Source: Phorcus lineatus (lineage: Eukaryota; Mollusca; Gastropoda; Trochida; Trochidae). Taken from it: DNA of 64,000 nucleotides. Position numbers and translations under genes: made by a program. Positions within the stretch are counted from its first letter, which is position 1. The number at the start of each line of letters is the position of its first letter. Positions 51,959 through 63,758 of the stretch are shown in pieces. The notes beneath the pieces were generated by a model. It saw nothing but the letters and a program-made list of their open reading frames with translations, did not search any database and was not told the origin of the DNA. Location of the stretch: NCBI GenBank assembly GCA_921293015.1, contig OV121093.1, forward strand, positions 31,010,622-31,074,621. Reading direction: 5' to 3'.

Positions 51959-52004
51959 ACTGTTGAAAAGACTTGTTATCAAGTCGAAATGCGACGCATC
52001 CAGT
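51959..52004 (+). ncRNA. Hammerhead-ribozyme-like motif, right arm
   Basis: Read in order on the plus strand: stem I ACTG; core UUGAAAA; stem II GACTTG, loop TTAT, CAAGTC; GAA; stem III ATG, loop CGACG, CAT; C at 52000 as the cleavage-site base; stem I CAGT. All three helices pair fully. The hammerhead consensus core is CUGANGA...GAA, with A15.1-U16.1 and H17. Everything matches except positions 3 and 8, which in active ribozymes pair as C3-G8 and here are U3-A8, so the pair is kept. Cleavage would fall between 52000 and 52001. It is antisense to the 224-aa ORF. Stem I is only 4 bp, and no activity can be claimed. Confidence 0.5.
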
Positions 52005-52054
52005 CATCATTAAAATGATATCTACAGCAAGTGTCGTCTGAAGTATTTTATTTT

Positions 52055-52057
<3 letters not shown>

Positions 52058-52118
<61 letters not shown>
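52058..52118 (+). repeat. (TA)n microsatellite, right flank of the inverted element
   Basis: About 30 TA repeats immediately outside the right arm. Confidence 0.95.
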
Positions 52119-52119
<1 letters not shown>

Positions 52120-53561
52120 GTACAATTATTACCTTTTTGACCATATAGCAAAATTGTTACCTTTTTGGCTCATTTTTTATTAGCTGCAAAATGACTTATT
52201 CAAGACAGTTGAAATATTAATTATCATTTAGCTAACAATAAAAAGTGGTTTTGAACAGTTAATTGTTATTTTTGAATTTTTTATGAGAATTATATTTTTT
52301 GTGAGCCAAAAAGGTGGAGCCAAAATTGTTAGGCATTTTTGTTCAAGCAAAATTTACAATTTTGGCTCTTGGCAAAATTATTACCTTTTTGGCACACCAT
52401 GTTATCGCATATATATTACAGTTTTGGCACCATGTAAATAAGCACAATATAGTTATTCCAGTAGATTCTATTATTTCTTTCATATATAAATTGTTCTAAA
52501 CCTAATTGTTTGCATAAAAATCTCAAAAATGTGCCGTTTTACATCCAACGGTAAAATATTCATCATTCTTTCTCTCCCCCCAAAAAATCTAGTGACATTC
52601 ACCAAGTTAATACTCATTTAGGTAATAACCACCTATTCAAGAGTATTTCACTTATTCTTTGGCTGCTAATATTATTGGAGGGAGAAAGCCCACAACATCA
52701 TGGTGGCCATGCAATGCGGTGATGCCTGTGAAACCTGCAAGCATCCTGCATCTGCTGGAACTAGCAAACCATTATTGGTAGTGCAGTGAAATTCAGTATT
52801 GCACCTAACTCAATGAGTGTAGAACAGTTCCCTACTGCAGACAAAACCTCTGGCAGGATTTGAATTCTTGAATTTCATACATTGACAGCCGGAAAGTCAC
52901 TTTGCCATGAGCATATTTCCCTTTTCAATAATTGCTTAATCAAACTTAATACATCACAGATATGCCTTTTTTGGCTTAGCCTTATGCTTGATTGACCTTT
53001 ATATATCTAAAGCCAATGATTTCAACAAATTTATGTAACAAAATGTTTTACTACTTCACAGACATGTTGAAACAGAAGACATAAATGATTTGATTATTTT
53101 TTATTGCAAACAGAAATCTGTATATTTTTTTTTACATGCATTTTGATGAGGCTCTTGTTGACAGAAGTATTGGAAAAGACAACCAATAACAAGAGCACAG
53201 GCCTTGATCGTTTCCACTGAAGTTGCCACTATGATCTCCTGAAACAGAAAATAAAGTTCCATCACAATGTCTCTGTAGCTCTGTAAATATCAAAGAGCTA
53301 TAACTCAATAAACATGGCATGGAAGGACAAGCTTTACAAGCAATCCCAAATGGCAAATTATCATTTGAATATCAAGGAGAAAGCAGAAAAACTTTCACTT
53401 AAGCAGATGAAGACTGATTATATTTAAACGTTTTGATGTGGGGTCAAAAACAAATAAACAAAAAAATATTTCAATATTCACATTGATTTTTTTTTTATAA
53501 CAATCTAGAACATTAAGTCTCATAACAAAGGTGTTATTCTGAACAAAACTTTCCACTACCA
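52119..53561. other. No gene; stray copies of a satellite-like motif
   Basis: Between 52130 and 52440 the words TTACCTTTTTGGCTCA, GTGAGCCAAAAAGGT, ATTATTACCTTTTTGGCACA and ATATATTACAGTTTTGGCAC occur several times on both strands. They resemble the ATATATTACCATTTTGGCTC core of the 172-bp satellite that begins 1.6 kb further on. No coding sequence is recognised; 52680-52900 is more GC-balanced but has no open frame of interest. Confidence 0.4.
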
Positions 53562-53838
53562 ACATCCTGCTACATCAGCGTATTTGTCTCTGCCCACCTC
53601 CATCATATACCCTGATACCCTGATATCCTTTGGCCTAAAATGCTTGTATCGCTAAATATAGCAAGCCAATGAAATGACTCGCATTCAGCAATAGTGACTT
53701 CAAAGAAATGTCAATTTAGGCAATAAATAGCCATGAGTAACCAGCTGTAAGCAATACAAGTTTTATAGGCCGAAGGAAATCAGGGTACATGAGAGTCTCA
53801 GCTAGGCGGAGACAAAAACGCTGATGCAGCAGGATGCT
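53562..53838. mobile_element. Fold-back MITE-like element with arms of about 78 bp
   Basis: The left arm at 53562-53640 (begins ACATCCTGCTACATCAGCG, ends CCTTTGGCCTAAAA) is mirrored imperfectly at 53761-53838 (begins TTTTATAGGCCGAAGG, ends CGCTGATGCAGCAGGATGC). Shared inner words include TTGTCTC and TACCCTGAT. About 120 bp separate the arms. No ORF. Fits a non-autonomous DNA element; the superfamily is undetermined because no target duplication is clear. Confidence 0.65.
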
Positions 53839-54027
53839 TTACAAACTGGTCTTGGTTAACCATCCTATAGTTGCACCCCTGCAACACCCTTATCTGTTAA
53901 ATCAGTGAAATTTCAGATCTTATCCAGAAGAGGTCTGTTCAAAATTATGCAATTTTACAATCTCTCAAAGTACAAAAGAAATTACAAATCAAAACTAGAA
54001 AAGGAATCATTGCTAGTATGACAAACT
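53839..54027. other. Degenerate entry into the 172-bp satellite
   Basis: Contains faint matches to the satellite unit (for example TTTCAGATCTTATCC and GTCTGTTC), suggesting a highly decayed edge copy. Confidence 0.35.
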
Positions 54028-57000
54028 TCTAGCATATATATTACCATTTTGGTTCAATATGTATATATATTTCAGATGAGATCTGTTCCAACATTTTCCC
54101 TTTGACACTCTGAGTCTTCAAGTCCAAAGAAGCAGTTTATATTCTACAGATTAGTATCTTAGCTACAACAAGAGCCCAACTACAAGTAGATCTTACTTAT
54201 TTATCTTACATATATATTACCATTTTGGCTCACAAGCCCTTAGGATTACATCTCAGATGAGATCTGTTCCGACTTTTGCCTTTTGACACTCTCTCCAAGT
54301 CCAAAGAGATCAGTTTACATTCTACAGATAAGTATCAAAACTACTACAAGATCTCAATTACAAGTAGTTCTTACTCCCTTATATATATATATTACCATTT
54401 TGGCTCACAAGCCCTTAGAAATACATCTAAGATGAGATCTGCTCAACCTTTTGCCTTTTGACACTCTCTCCTAGACCAAAGAAGCAGTTAATATTCTACA
54501 GATTAGTATCACAGCTACCACAAAAGCCCAATTATAAGTAGCTCTTACTTCTAGCATAAATATTACCATTTTGGCTCACAAGCCCTTAGGATTACATCTC
54601 AGATGAGATCTGTCCAAATAATGCCTTTTAACACTTTCTCCGAGTCCAAAGAAGCAGTTCATATTCTACAGATTAGTATCACAATTTCCATAAGAGCTCA
54701 ATTACAAACAGGTCTTTCTTCTAGCATATATATTACCATTTTGGCTCACAAGCCCTTGGGATTACAACGCCTTACTTTTGCCTTTTGACACTCTCTCCCA
54801 GTCCAAAGAAACAGTTTATATTCTACAGATTCACTAAGTATCACAGCTACCAAAAAAGCCCATAATTACAAGTAGCTCTTACTTCTAGCAAATATATTAC
54901 CATTTTGGCTCACAAGCCATTAGGATTCCATCTCAGATGAGATCTGTTCCAACTTTTGCCTTTTGACACTCGCTCCCAGTCCAAAGAAACAGTTTATATT
55001 CTACAGATTAGTATCACAGCTAACAAAAAAGCCCATAATTACAAGTAGCTCTTTTTTCTAGCATATATATAACCATTTTGGCTCACAAGCCCTTAGGATT
55101 ACATCTCAGATGAGATCTGTTCCAAATAATGCCTTTTGACACTCTCTCCCAGTCCAAAGAAGCAGTTCATATTCTACAGATTAGTATCACAATTTCCATA
55201 AGAGCCCAGTTACAAGTAGCTCTTACTTCTAGCATATATATTACCATTTTGGCTCACAAGCCCTTAGGATTACAATGCAGATGAGACCTGTTCCAACTTT
55301 TGCCTTTTGACACTCTCTCCCAGTCCAAAGAAACAGTTTATATTTTACAGATTAGTATCACAGCTACCAAAAAAGCCCATAATTACAAGTAGCTCTTACT
55401 TCAAGCATATATATTACCACTTTGGCTCACAAGCCCTTAGGATTCCATCTCAGATGAGATCTGTTCCAACTTTTGCCTTTTGACACTCTCTCCCAGTCCA
55501 AAGGATCAGTTCATATGCTACAGATTAGTATCACAGCTACCACAAAAGCCCAATTACAAACAGGTCTTTCTTCTAGCATATATATTACCATTTTGGCTCA
55601 CAAGCCCTTAGGATTACACCTTAGATGAGATCTGTTCCAACTTTTGCCTTTTGACACTCTCTCCCAGTCCAAAGGATCAGTTTATATTTTACAGAGTAGT
55701 ATCACAACTTTCAAAAGAGCCCAGTTACAAGTAGCTCTTACTTCTAGCATATATATTACCATTTTGGCTCACAAGCCCTTAGGAGTACATTGCAGATGAG
55801 ACCTGTTCCAACTTTTGCCTTTTGACACTCTCTCCCAGTCCAAAGAAACAGTTTATATTCTACAGATTAGTATCACAGATACCAAAAAAGCCCATAATTA
55901 CAAGTAGGTCTTACTTCTAGCATATATATTACCATTTTGGCTCACAAGCCCTTAGGATTCCATCTCAGATGAGATCTGTTCCAACTTTTGCCTTTTGACA
56001 CTCTCTCCCAGTCCAAAGAAACAGTTTATATTTTACAGATTAGTATCACAGCTACCAAAAAAGCCCATAATTACAAGTAGCTCTTACTTCTAGCATATAT
56101 ATAACCATTTTGGCTCACAAGCCTTTAAAATTTCATCTCAAATAAGACCTGTTCCAACTTTGGCCTTTTGACACTCTCTCCCAGTCCAAAGAAACAGTTC
56201 ATATGCTACAGATTAGTATCACAGCTACCACAAAAGCCCAATTACAAGTAGGTCTTACTTATAGCATATATATTACCTTTTTGGCTCACAAGCCTTTAGG
56301 ATTACATCTCAGATGAGATCTGTTCCAAATTTTGCCTTTTGACACTTTCTCCGAGTCCAAAGAAGCAGTTTATATTCTACAGATTAGTATCACAATTTCC
56401 ATTAGAGCCCAGTTACAAACAGGTCTTTCTTCTAGCATATATATTACCATTTTGGCTCACAAGCCCTTAGGAGTACATCTCAGATGAGACCTGTTCCAAA
56501 TTTTGCCTTTTGACACTCTCTCCCAGTCCAAAGAAACAGTTTATATTCTACAGATTAGTATCACAGCTACCAAAAAAGCCCAATTACAAGTAGCTCTTAC
56601 TTCTAGCATATATATTACCATTTTGGCTCACAAGCCCTTAGGAGTACATCTCAGATGAGACCTGTTCCAAATTTTGCCTTTTGACACTTTCTCCCAGTCC
56701 AAAGAAACAGTTTACATTCTACAGATTAGTATCACAGCTACCAAAAAAGCCCATAATTACAAGTAGCTCTTACTTCTAGCATATATATTACCATTTTGGC
56801 TCACAAGCCCTTAGGAGGACATCTCAGATGAGACCTTTTCTAAGTTTTGCCTTTTGACACTCTCTCCCAGTCCAAAGAAACAGTTTATATTTTACAGATT
56901 AGTATCGCAGCTACCAAAAAATCCCATAATTACAAGTAGCTCTTACTTCTAGCATATATATTACCATTTTGGCTCACAAGCCCTTAGGAGTACATCTCAG

Positions 57001-59330
57001 ATGAGACCTGTTCCAACTTTTGCCTTTTGACACTTTCTCCCTGTCCAAAGAAACAGTTCATATGCTACAGATTAGTATCACAGCTACCAAAAAAGCCCAA
57101 TTACAAGTAGCTCTTACTTCTAGCATATATATTACCATTTTGGCTTACAAGCCCTTAGGATTCCATCTCAGATGAGATCTGTTCCAACTTTTGCCTTTTG
57201 ACACTCTCTCCCTGTCCAAAGAAACAGTTCATATGCTACAGATTAGTATCACAGCTACCAAAAAAGCCCAATTACAAGTAGCTCTTACTTCTAGCATATA
57301 TATTACCATTTTGGCTCACAAGCCCTTAGGAGTACATCTCAGATGAGACCTGTTCCAAGTTTTGCCTTTTGACACTCTCTCCCAGTCCAAAGAAACAGTT
57401 CATATGCTACAGATTAGTATCACAGCTACCAAAAAAGCCCATAATTACAAGTAGCTCTTACTTCTAGTATTTATATTACCATTTTGGCTCACAACCCCTT
57501 TGGAGTACATCTCAGATGAGACCTGTTCCAAGTTTTGCCTTTTGACACTCTCTCCCAGTCCAAAGAAACAGTTTATATTCTACAAATTAGTATCACAGCT
57601 ACCAAAAAAGCCCATAATTACAAGTAGCTCTTACTTCTAGCATATATATTACCATTTTGGCTCACAAGCCCTTAGGAGTACATCTCAGATGAGACCTGTT
57701 CCAAGTTTTGCCTTTTGACACTTTCTCCCAGTCCAAAGAAACAGTTTATATTTTACAGATTAGTATCACAGCTACCAAAAAAGCCCATAATTACAAGTAG
57801 CTCTTACTTCTAGCATACATATTACCATTTTGGCTCACAAGCCCTTAAAATTTCATCACAAATAAGACCTGTTCCAACTTTTGCCTTTTGACACTCTCTC
57901 CCAGTCCAAAGAAACAGTTCATATGCTACAGATTAGTATCACAGCTACCAAAAAAGCCCATAATTACAAGTAGCTCTTACTTCTAGCATATATATTACCA
58001 TTTTGGCTCACAAGCCCTTAAAATTTCATCACAAATAAGATCTGTTCCAACTTTTGCCTTTTGACAATCTCTCCCAGGCCAAAGAAACAGTTCATATGCT
58101 ACAGATTAGTATCACAGCTACCAAAAAAGCCCAATTACAAGTAGCTCTTACTTCTAGCATATATATTACCATTTTGGCTTACAAGCCCTTAGGAGTACAT
58201 CTCAGATGAGACCTGTTCCAAGTTTTGCCTTTTGACACTCTCTCCCAGTCCAAAGAAACAGTTCATATGCTACAGATTAGTATCACAGCTACCAAAAAAG
58301 CCCATAATTACAAGTAGCTCTTACTTCTAGCATATATATTACCATTTTGGCTCACAAGCCCTTAGGATTCCATCTCAGATGAGATCTGTTCCAAATTTTG
58401 CCTTTTGACACTCTCTCCCAGTCCAAAGAAACAGTTTATATTTTACAGATTAGTATCACAGCTACCAAAAAAGCCCATAATTACAAGTAGCTCTTACTTC
58501 TAGCATATATATTACCATTTTGGCTCACAAGCCCTTAGAATTACATCTCAGATGAGACCTGTTCCAACTTTTACCTTTTGACCCTCTCTCCCAGTCCAAA
58601 CCAAATCACATATACTCTACTGATAAGTATCACAATTACCAAAAGAATTCAAAATTACAAGTAGGTCTTACTTATAGCATATATATTACCTTTTTGGCTC
58701 ACAAGCCTTTAGGATTACATCTCAGATGAGATCTGTTCCAAATAATGCCTTTTGACACTTTCTCCCAGTCCAAAGAAACAGTTTATATTCTACAGATTAG
58801 TATCACAGCTACAAAAAAAAGCCCATAATTACAAGTAGCTCTTACTTCTAGCATATATATTACCATTTTGGCTCACAAGCCCTTAGGAGTACATCTCAGA
58901 TGAGATCTGTTCCAACTTTTGCCTTTTGACACTCTCTCCCAGTCCAAAGAGACAGTTTATATTTTACAGATTAGTATCGCAGCTACCAAAAAAGCCCATA
59001 ATTACAAGCAGCTCTTACTTCTAGCATATATATTACCATTTTGGCTCACAAGCCCTTAAAATTTCATCACAAATAAGACCTGTTCCAACTTTTGCCTTTT
59101 GACAATCTCTCCCAGTCCAAAGAAACAGTTCATATTCTACAGATTAGTATCACAGCTACCAAAAAAGCCCATAATTACAAGTAGGTCTTACTTCTAGCAT
59201 ATTTATTACCATTTTGGCTCACAAGCCCTAAGGATTATATCTCAGATGAGATCTGTTCCAACTTTTGCCTTTTGACACTCTCTCCCTGTCCAAACCAAAT
59301 CACATATACTCTACTGATAAGTATCACAAT
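54028..59330 (+). repeat. Satellite array, unit about 172 bp, about 31 copies
   Basis: Tandem array of 5.3 kb. The unit runs from TAGCATATATATTACCATTT through TGGCTCACAAGCCCTTAGGA, ATCTCAGATGAGATCTGTTCC, TTTTGCCTTTTGACACTCTC, CCAGTCCAAAGAAACAGTTT and ATTCTACAGATTAGTATCAC to ACAAGTAGCTCTTACTTC. Successive copies are 173 bp apart where measured (57311, 57484, 57657), or 2-3 bp shorter when CCCATAATTAC is CCCAATTAC. Edge copies (54028-54230, 58570-58680 and 59280-59330, with CCAAACCAAATCACATATAC) are more diverged than central ones, as expected for arrays homogenised from within. The length is close to one nucleosome repeat. No gene is embedded. Confidence 0.95.
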
Positions 59331-59579
59331 TACCAGATTTTGTTCATTAATAATTCAATTACAGCAAAACTAAAATATTTTTTTTCAAATTATGCTCTCT
59401 TGGATAAGAAAATTCAGATATAAGTAAATCAAATCAAGTGACAAACGTGTTTACTTGAGTCAAGCAACTGAAACGTCAATCAAAGTCTAAGTCGACCTAG
59501 TGAAATAGCTGAAAGATTGCCGACACATTAAACCCAAACTCACTCACACCAAGCTTGAGGGATGGTCTATTATTGTGCG
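59331..59579. other. No gene seen
   Basis: AT-rich spacer between the 172-bp satellite and the pearl-like element. Confidence 0.5.
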
Positions 59580-60355
59580 GGGTGACAAGACTTTAGACAG
59601 TGTTTGAAGGACAAATCCCTAAATCTTTATGATTCAGTTTTGATTAAAATTTTGTCACTCTATGATCCCTACATGAAAATGGACGTGTCCATCCATGCTG
59701 AGAGAGGGGACTGATGATGTGTCTTTGGATCAAGGGGTCACCGAACCTACAATTCAGAATCCCCATTGTCTAAGGAGTCTACACACAACTATCAAGCTAT
59801 CAAGACCTTTTGGAACTGGAGAAGAAGATGAAAGTAGGATTTTAAGGTTTTGACCCCTGTGACCCCATTTGGGGTCAAGTGGTCACCAAACCTACAATTT
59901 AGAATCCCCAGTGTCCAAGGAGTCTTCACACAATTTTTCAGCTCTCTAGACCTTTTGGAACTTAGGGGAAAAAGATGAAAATAGGTTTTTCAGGTTTTGA
60001 CCCCTCTGACCTCATTTGGGGTCATGGGGTCACAAAATCTACAATTAAGAATCCCCATTGGCCAAGAAGTCTACACACAACTTTTCAGCTCTCTGGACCT
60101 TTTGGAACTGGAGAAGAAGATTAAAATATATTTTTAAGGTTTTGACCCTTGTGACCCCATTTGGGGTCATGGGGTCAAGAAATCTACAATTTAGAATCCC
60201 CATTTGCCAAGGAGTATGCACATAAAATTTCAGCTCTCTAGAGTAATTGGTTCTGGAGAAGAAGTCGAAAAAGTGAAAAGTTTAAGGATGGACGGACGCC
60301 GGAAGCCATGCCATGCCATAAGCCCATCGGGTCTTTCAGACCTGATGAGCTAAAA
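59580..60355 (+). mobile_element. Pearl/Helentron-like non-autonomous element with 146-bp internal repeats
   Basis: From about 59730 to 60255 a unit of about 146 bp is repeated about 3.5 times (GGTTTTGACC at 59846, 59993 and 60138), each with GTGACCCCATTTGGGGTCA, CAATTTAGAATCCCC and GACCTTTTGGAACT. It is followed by GGACGGACGCCGGAAGCC and a terminal hairpin at about 60321-60353 (CCCATCGGGTCT, short loop, AGACCTGATGAG) ending GCTAAAAATG. Internal tandem repeats plus a 3' hairpin without long inverted ends are the layout of pearl-type and Helentron-associated elements common in molluscs. The left end is not sharply defined. Confidence 0.6.
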
Positions 60356-61439
60356 ATGTTAAAAGTTTACAGATGCGGGACAACATGCCGTGATGTAAAC
60401 CATCGGCATAATCAATGTCTACATTGTTGCCAAGGAAACAGAAAAAAATAAAATTGAAATAGAACTTAAACCCACAAAAGGGGCATCTACATGAATAATA
60501 GGGAGAATACCAAATATAGTGAGGATGGGTCAAATGATGGTAATGATATGCTCCAGAAAAAAACCTGACCCTTCTGAGTCATGGCCTAGAAATTAAAACA
60601 TCTTGGAATCATGTAAATCATGAAATTATGGTCGGATGCTAATACATTATGTCTCTCAAATTGCTTTTTTGGGAAAATTATCACTAATAAGTGTTACTAT
60701 ATCACGTAAATTCAAAACATATATCATATATATGATCATTTGTGAAGCCAAGCCCATTTGTCTTACTAGCCCATTGAAGACACAACTGAAACTAACAATG
60801 AAAATAATAGTAGATTTTTCTCCCAAACCTGCAATGTCACTTTGAAAGGGTGAAAGGAAGGCCAGGCCTGCAAGCAGTCACTAGAGGTCGAGTCCTTCTG
60901 CTCGCCCTTGACAAAATCGCCTAACTATAAAAATAATATAAGTTTGAAACAGTAAGTAACTAAACATCAATAGTAACAAACAGACTGAGTAAGCTGAAAA
61001 TGTTGTGATATAAACTGATTATGATAATGAATTTTAATTTTCAACGTATCATTAATCACTCACACTTTTGCGTAAGAAATTGAAATATCAAAATTTGTCA
61101 ATATACTCTGAAGCTGTCTTTACTTATATGTCATGTTACAACCATTTGTTACAACCATTTGAAACATTAACTGGAGTTGAAAGTAATCACTAAAGACATT
61201 AAAACAGCTGAAACATCTGAAAAACTATTTTTAAACTACCATACTGACAGTCATTTACATATTCTGATCCTTACAGACCTGAATTGGACAATGTGAACAA
61301 GATTTTATGCAAGGACATAAAATATGTAATTTACAAACTATACCGCGTCACGTATGACATAGATTCATTATTACTTGTTCAATGCATTACGTGCAAAAGT
61401 AACTTGTAAGTTGAAAAAGCTTGATGGTTAGATATGCTG
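60356..61439. other. No gene seen
   Basis: AT-rich spacer. ORFs at 60336-60533 and 60636-60845 have no motif; the first overlaps the hairpin of the preceding element. Confidence 0.5.
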
Positions 61440-61745
61440 TTGAATCTCTGTTTTCAGCTAAAAAGGTCTCTTGCTTCTGGAGAAGATGAAAATAGGCATT
61501 TGGGGCAGGGTCCCTGTGGCCTAAATAAAGGGTCACAGGGTCACCAAATTGATAAATTAGAATCCTATCAGCTAAGGAGTCTATAAACAAAGTTTCAGGC
61601 CTCTTGCTTCCAGAGAAAAAGATGAAAATAGGTTTTAGGGCATGACCCTAGTGGCACTTATTAGAGGTCACAGGATCACCAAATCTGTAAAGTAGAAACC
61701 TCATTAATCAAAGAGTCTGTAGCCAAGATCTCAGGTTGTTAAAAA
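61440..61745 (+). repeat. Diverged second copy of the pearl-like 146-bp repeat
   Basis: Two tandem units of about 146 bp (CCTCTTGCTTCTGGAGAAGA and GGCCTCTTGCTTCCAGAGAA), each with GATGAAAATAGG, GGGTCACAGGGTCACCAAAT or a variant, and AAGGAGTCTATAAACAA or AAAGAGTCTGTAGCCAA. They are clearly related to 59730-60255 but more diverged and without the terminal hairpin. Confidence 0.6.
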
Positions 61746-63758
61746 CTTACCCTGCTTGATCGTTTAAGATCTCATGCTTTCAGCCTGATAAAGACATCCT
61801 GATGACCTGTGGCCTGGAATAGACCCCAAATTACTCTGCACAGCGTTAGGTTATCATCCATGGGGACAAGCAACTCGTTCAGGTTTCATAAGATCTTCAG
61901 TTCACTTATTCACCATTGACCTGAAAAAAAGCAGAATGAAAGTTTAATAGAAAATACTTAATGTGGGTGAATTGGAGTCAAATATGTGCGCACACTGATT
62001 CAGTATTGTCACCACCTCTGGTGTGCAGTACACAACCAAAAGCACTTAAGAGAACCCACAAATCTATTGGTAAATGACTGTTGGTGGGCATATGAAAACA
62101 TGCAAACACCTAGTTGGGAATACAGCAATAGCAGAATAATTGTTCAAAATCATGTGACAATGTGTCAATTCATCCAGCTTTGAATCGGTACATCGCAAAA
62201 ATGTGCATGAAACTTGGACCTGGTGCATAAAGGTGCAAATGTTGCATGTACTCCATAAGAAGCTGATGTTGAAAAAATGTGTTTTTTAATGAAGGGTGAT
62301 ATCAAGTGATTGGGGAAAAAAAAAGCCTGTATGAGCAGCAACGCTTGATTTTGAAATTTTTTGGATTTTTATATATTTTAATGTTGATATGAAGATGTTG
62401 GTGAATTGTGTCTCCAAGCATTACTTGGAGAGAAATGAAATAAAGGTTCAAGGATGAACAATCTTCCCGTCTATTTGAGGGACAATCAAGAACAATTTAC
62501 AAACTTTGTCTAAAAATGTGAGCTTCATATACCAGTTGGTTTCTTAATATGATCCCGTGAAAATAAATGCACAAAAATTGTGAAAAGTTTGACGGACAAT
62601 GCCAAAAAGACCCCAGAAGATTGGCAATACCCTAAAACCACCTGGCTTTAGAGGCCAGACAGATAATAAACAAATAATAATAATACTGCACATTTGTATA
62701 TTTTACATATAAAAATACATGCTGAAGACAATAATTTTAAAAAGTATCAATAAAAAGATTATGTCATTCTGAAAACTTCACCTTCTAAATAAATTTTGGT
62801 ATAAAAGACCCAAAAAATCAATTTCAAGGAGCCAGGTGCAAATTTAATAAACCTAGAAAAATTTAGATTGCCTTGCTTCAAGTTCAAAGGATTCAAAACA
62901 ATAAGCTCGTTAAGCCTTATGAGCCCAATGAGCACAAAATTAAATCATTTTCTCTTTAGATATACAGACTGTATAATATTTACTATAAAGCATCTAAATA
63001 AAAAATATCTGCCAACAGAAGTTAAACTGCCATATTGGTAATCATGTCCACAGTTCAGAGGCAAAGTTCCTGTTTGTTGTAGCCCTCATTGTGAGCCTCA
63101 GGGCCAACAAATATACAATTAATAGTCCTATGAAGCACTTCCTGCTTTTTGCTCTGAAGGTAAATAAATATATATAAGGAGGTGACACACTGGTCATTAT
63201 AAGTGGCCGCATAGTCCCATATCATAAAATTGATTACCTTTATTGGATAAGTGACATCCACACAACATTAACACTTTCCAGGCCTCCACTTTCTGCAGCA
63301 AAATATTAAATAGATTTTAAAGGCTTTCATTCTACAATAGCTTTATCTAAGAAGTCTGTTTACATCCCTTCAGATCTATTAGTCTTTTTGTTCTGGGTAA
63401 AAAGGCAAATACAGCATAATCTCAAAGGATAGCAAAAGGTTTATTGATAATTGAACACTAGAATCAATGCCATTAGCCAATCATAAGATAAAATTTTATA
63501 GAATAAAATCATTACATTAGATATACTTTGACTTACCTGGAGAATAATAGTTTCACATTCATACAGCCAACACTAACATTTTCCCCCATGGCTTTTTTGA
63601 CCGAGGTCAATGTAAGTCAGCTGCCAGTTAATTCCTGCAATGTTTCATAACTAGAATCAGAACAAGATATCTCATGGTACTCATACCAACCATCAAAAGA
63701 CTTCTTTCATCTCCCCTCATCCAAAAAACCAACAAACACTTCTCCAATAAAATAACTA
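61746..63758. other. No gene seen
   Basis: AT-rich, with short motif-free ORFs (61986-62183, 63055-63261). Confidence 0.45.

Larger units (their letters stand above)
51029..52060. mobile_element. Inverted-arm element with hammerhead-like motifs
   Basis: The left arm (about 51029-51187) and right arm (about 51895-52060) are near-identical reverse complements of about 160 bp, differing by a few bases and small indels. The arms surround about 700 bp that carry a 224-aa minus-strand ORF. A (TA)n run lies outside each arm. Each arm contains the start codon MLNN and the same 46-nt hammerhead-like fold. Inverted long repeats together with hammerhead motifs are known in Penelope-like retroelements, and hammerheads also occur in retrozymes. 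No reverse transcriptase or GIY-YIG motif is present here, so the class is inferred. It could be two converging truncated copies or a single fold-back unit. Confidence 0.6.
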
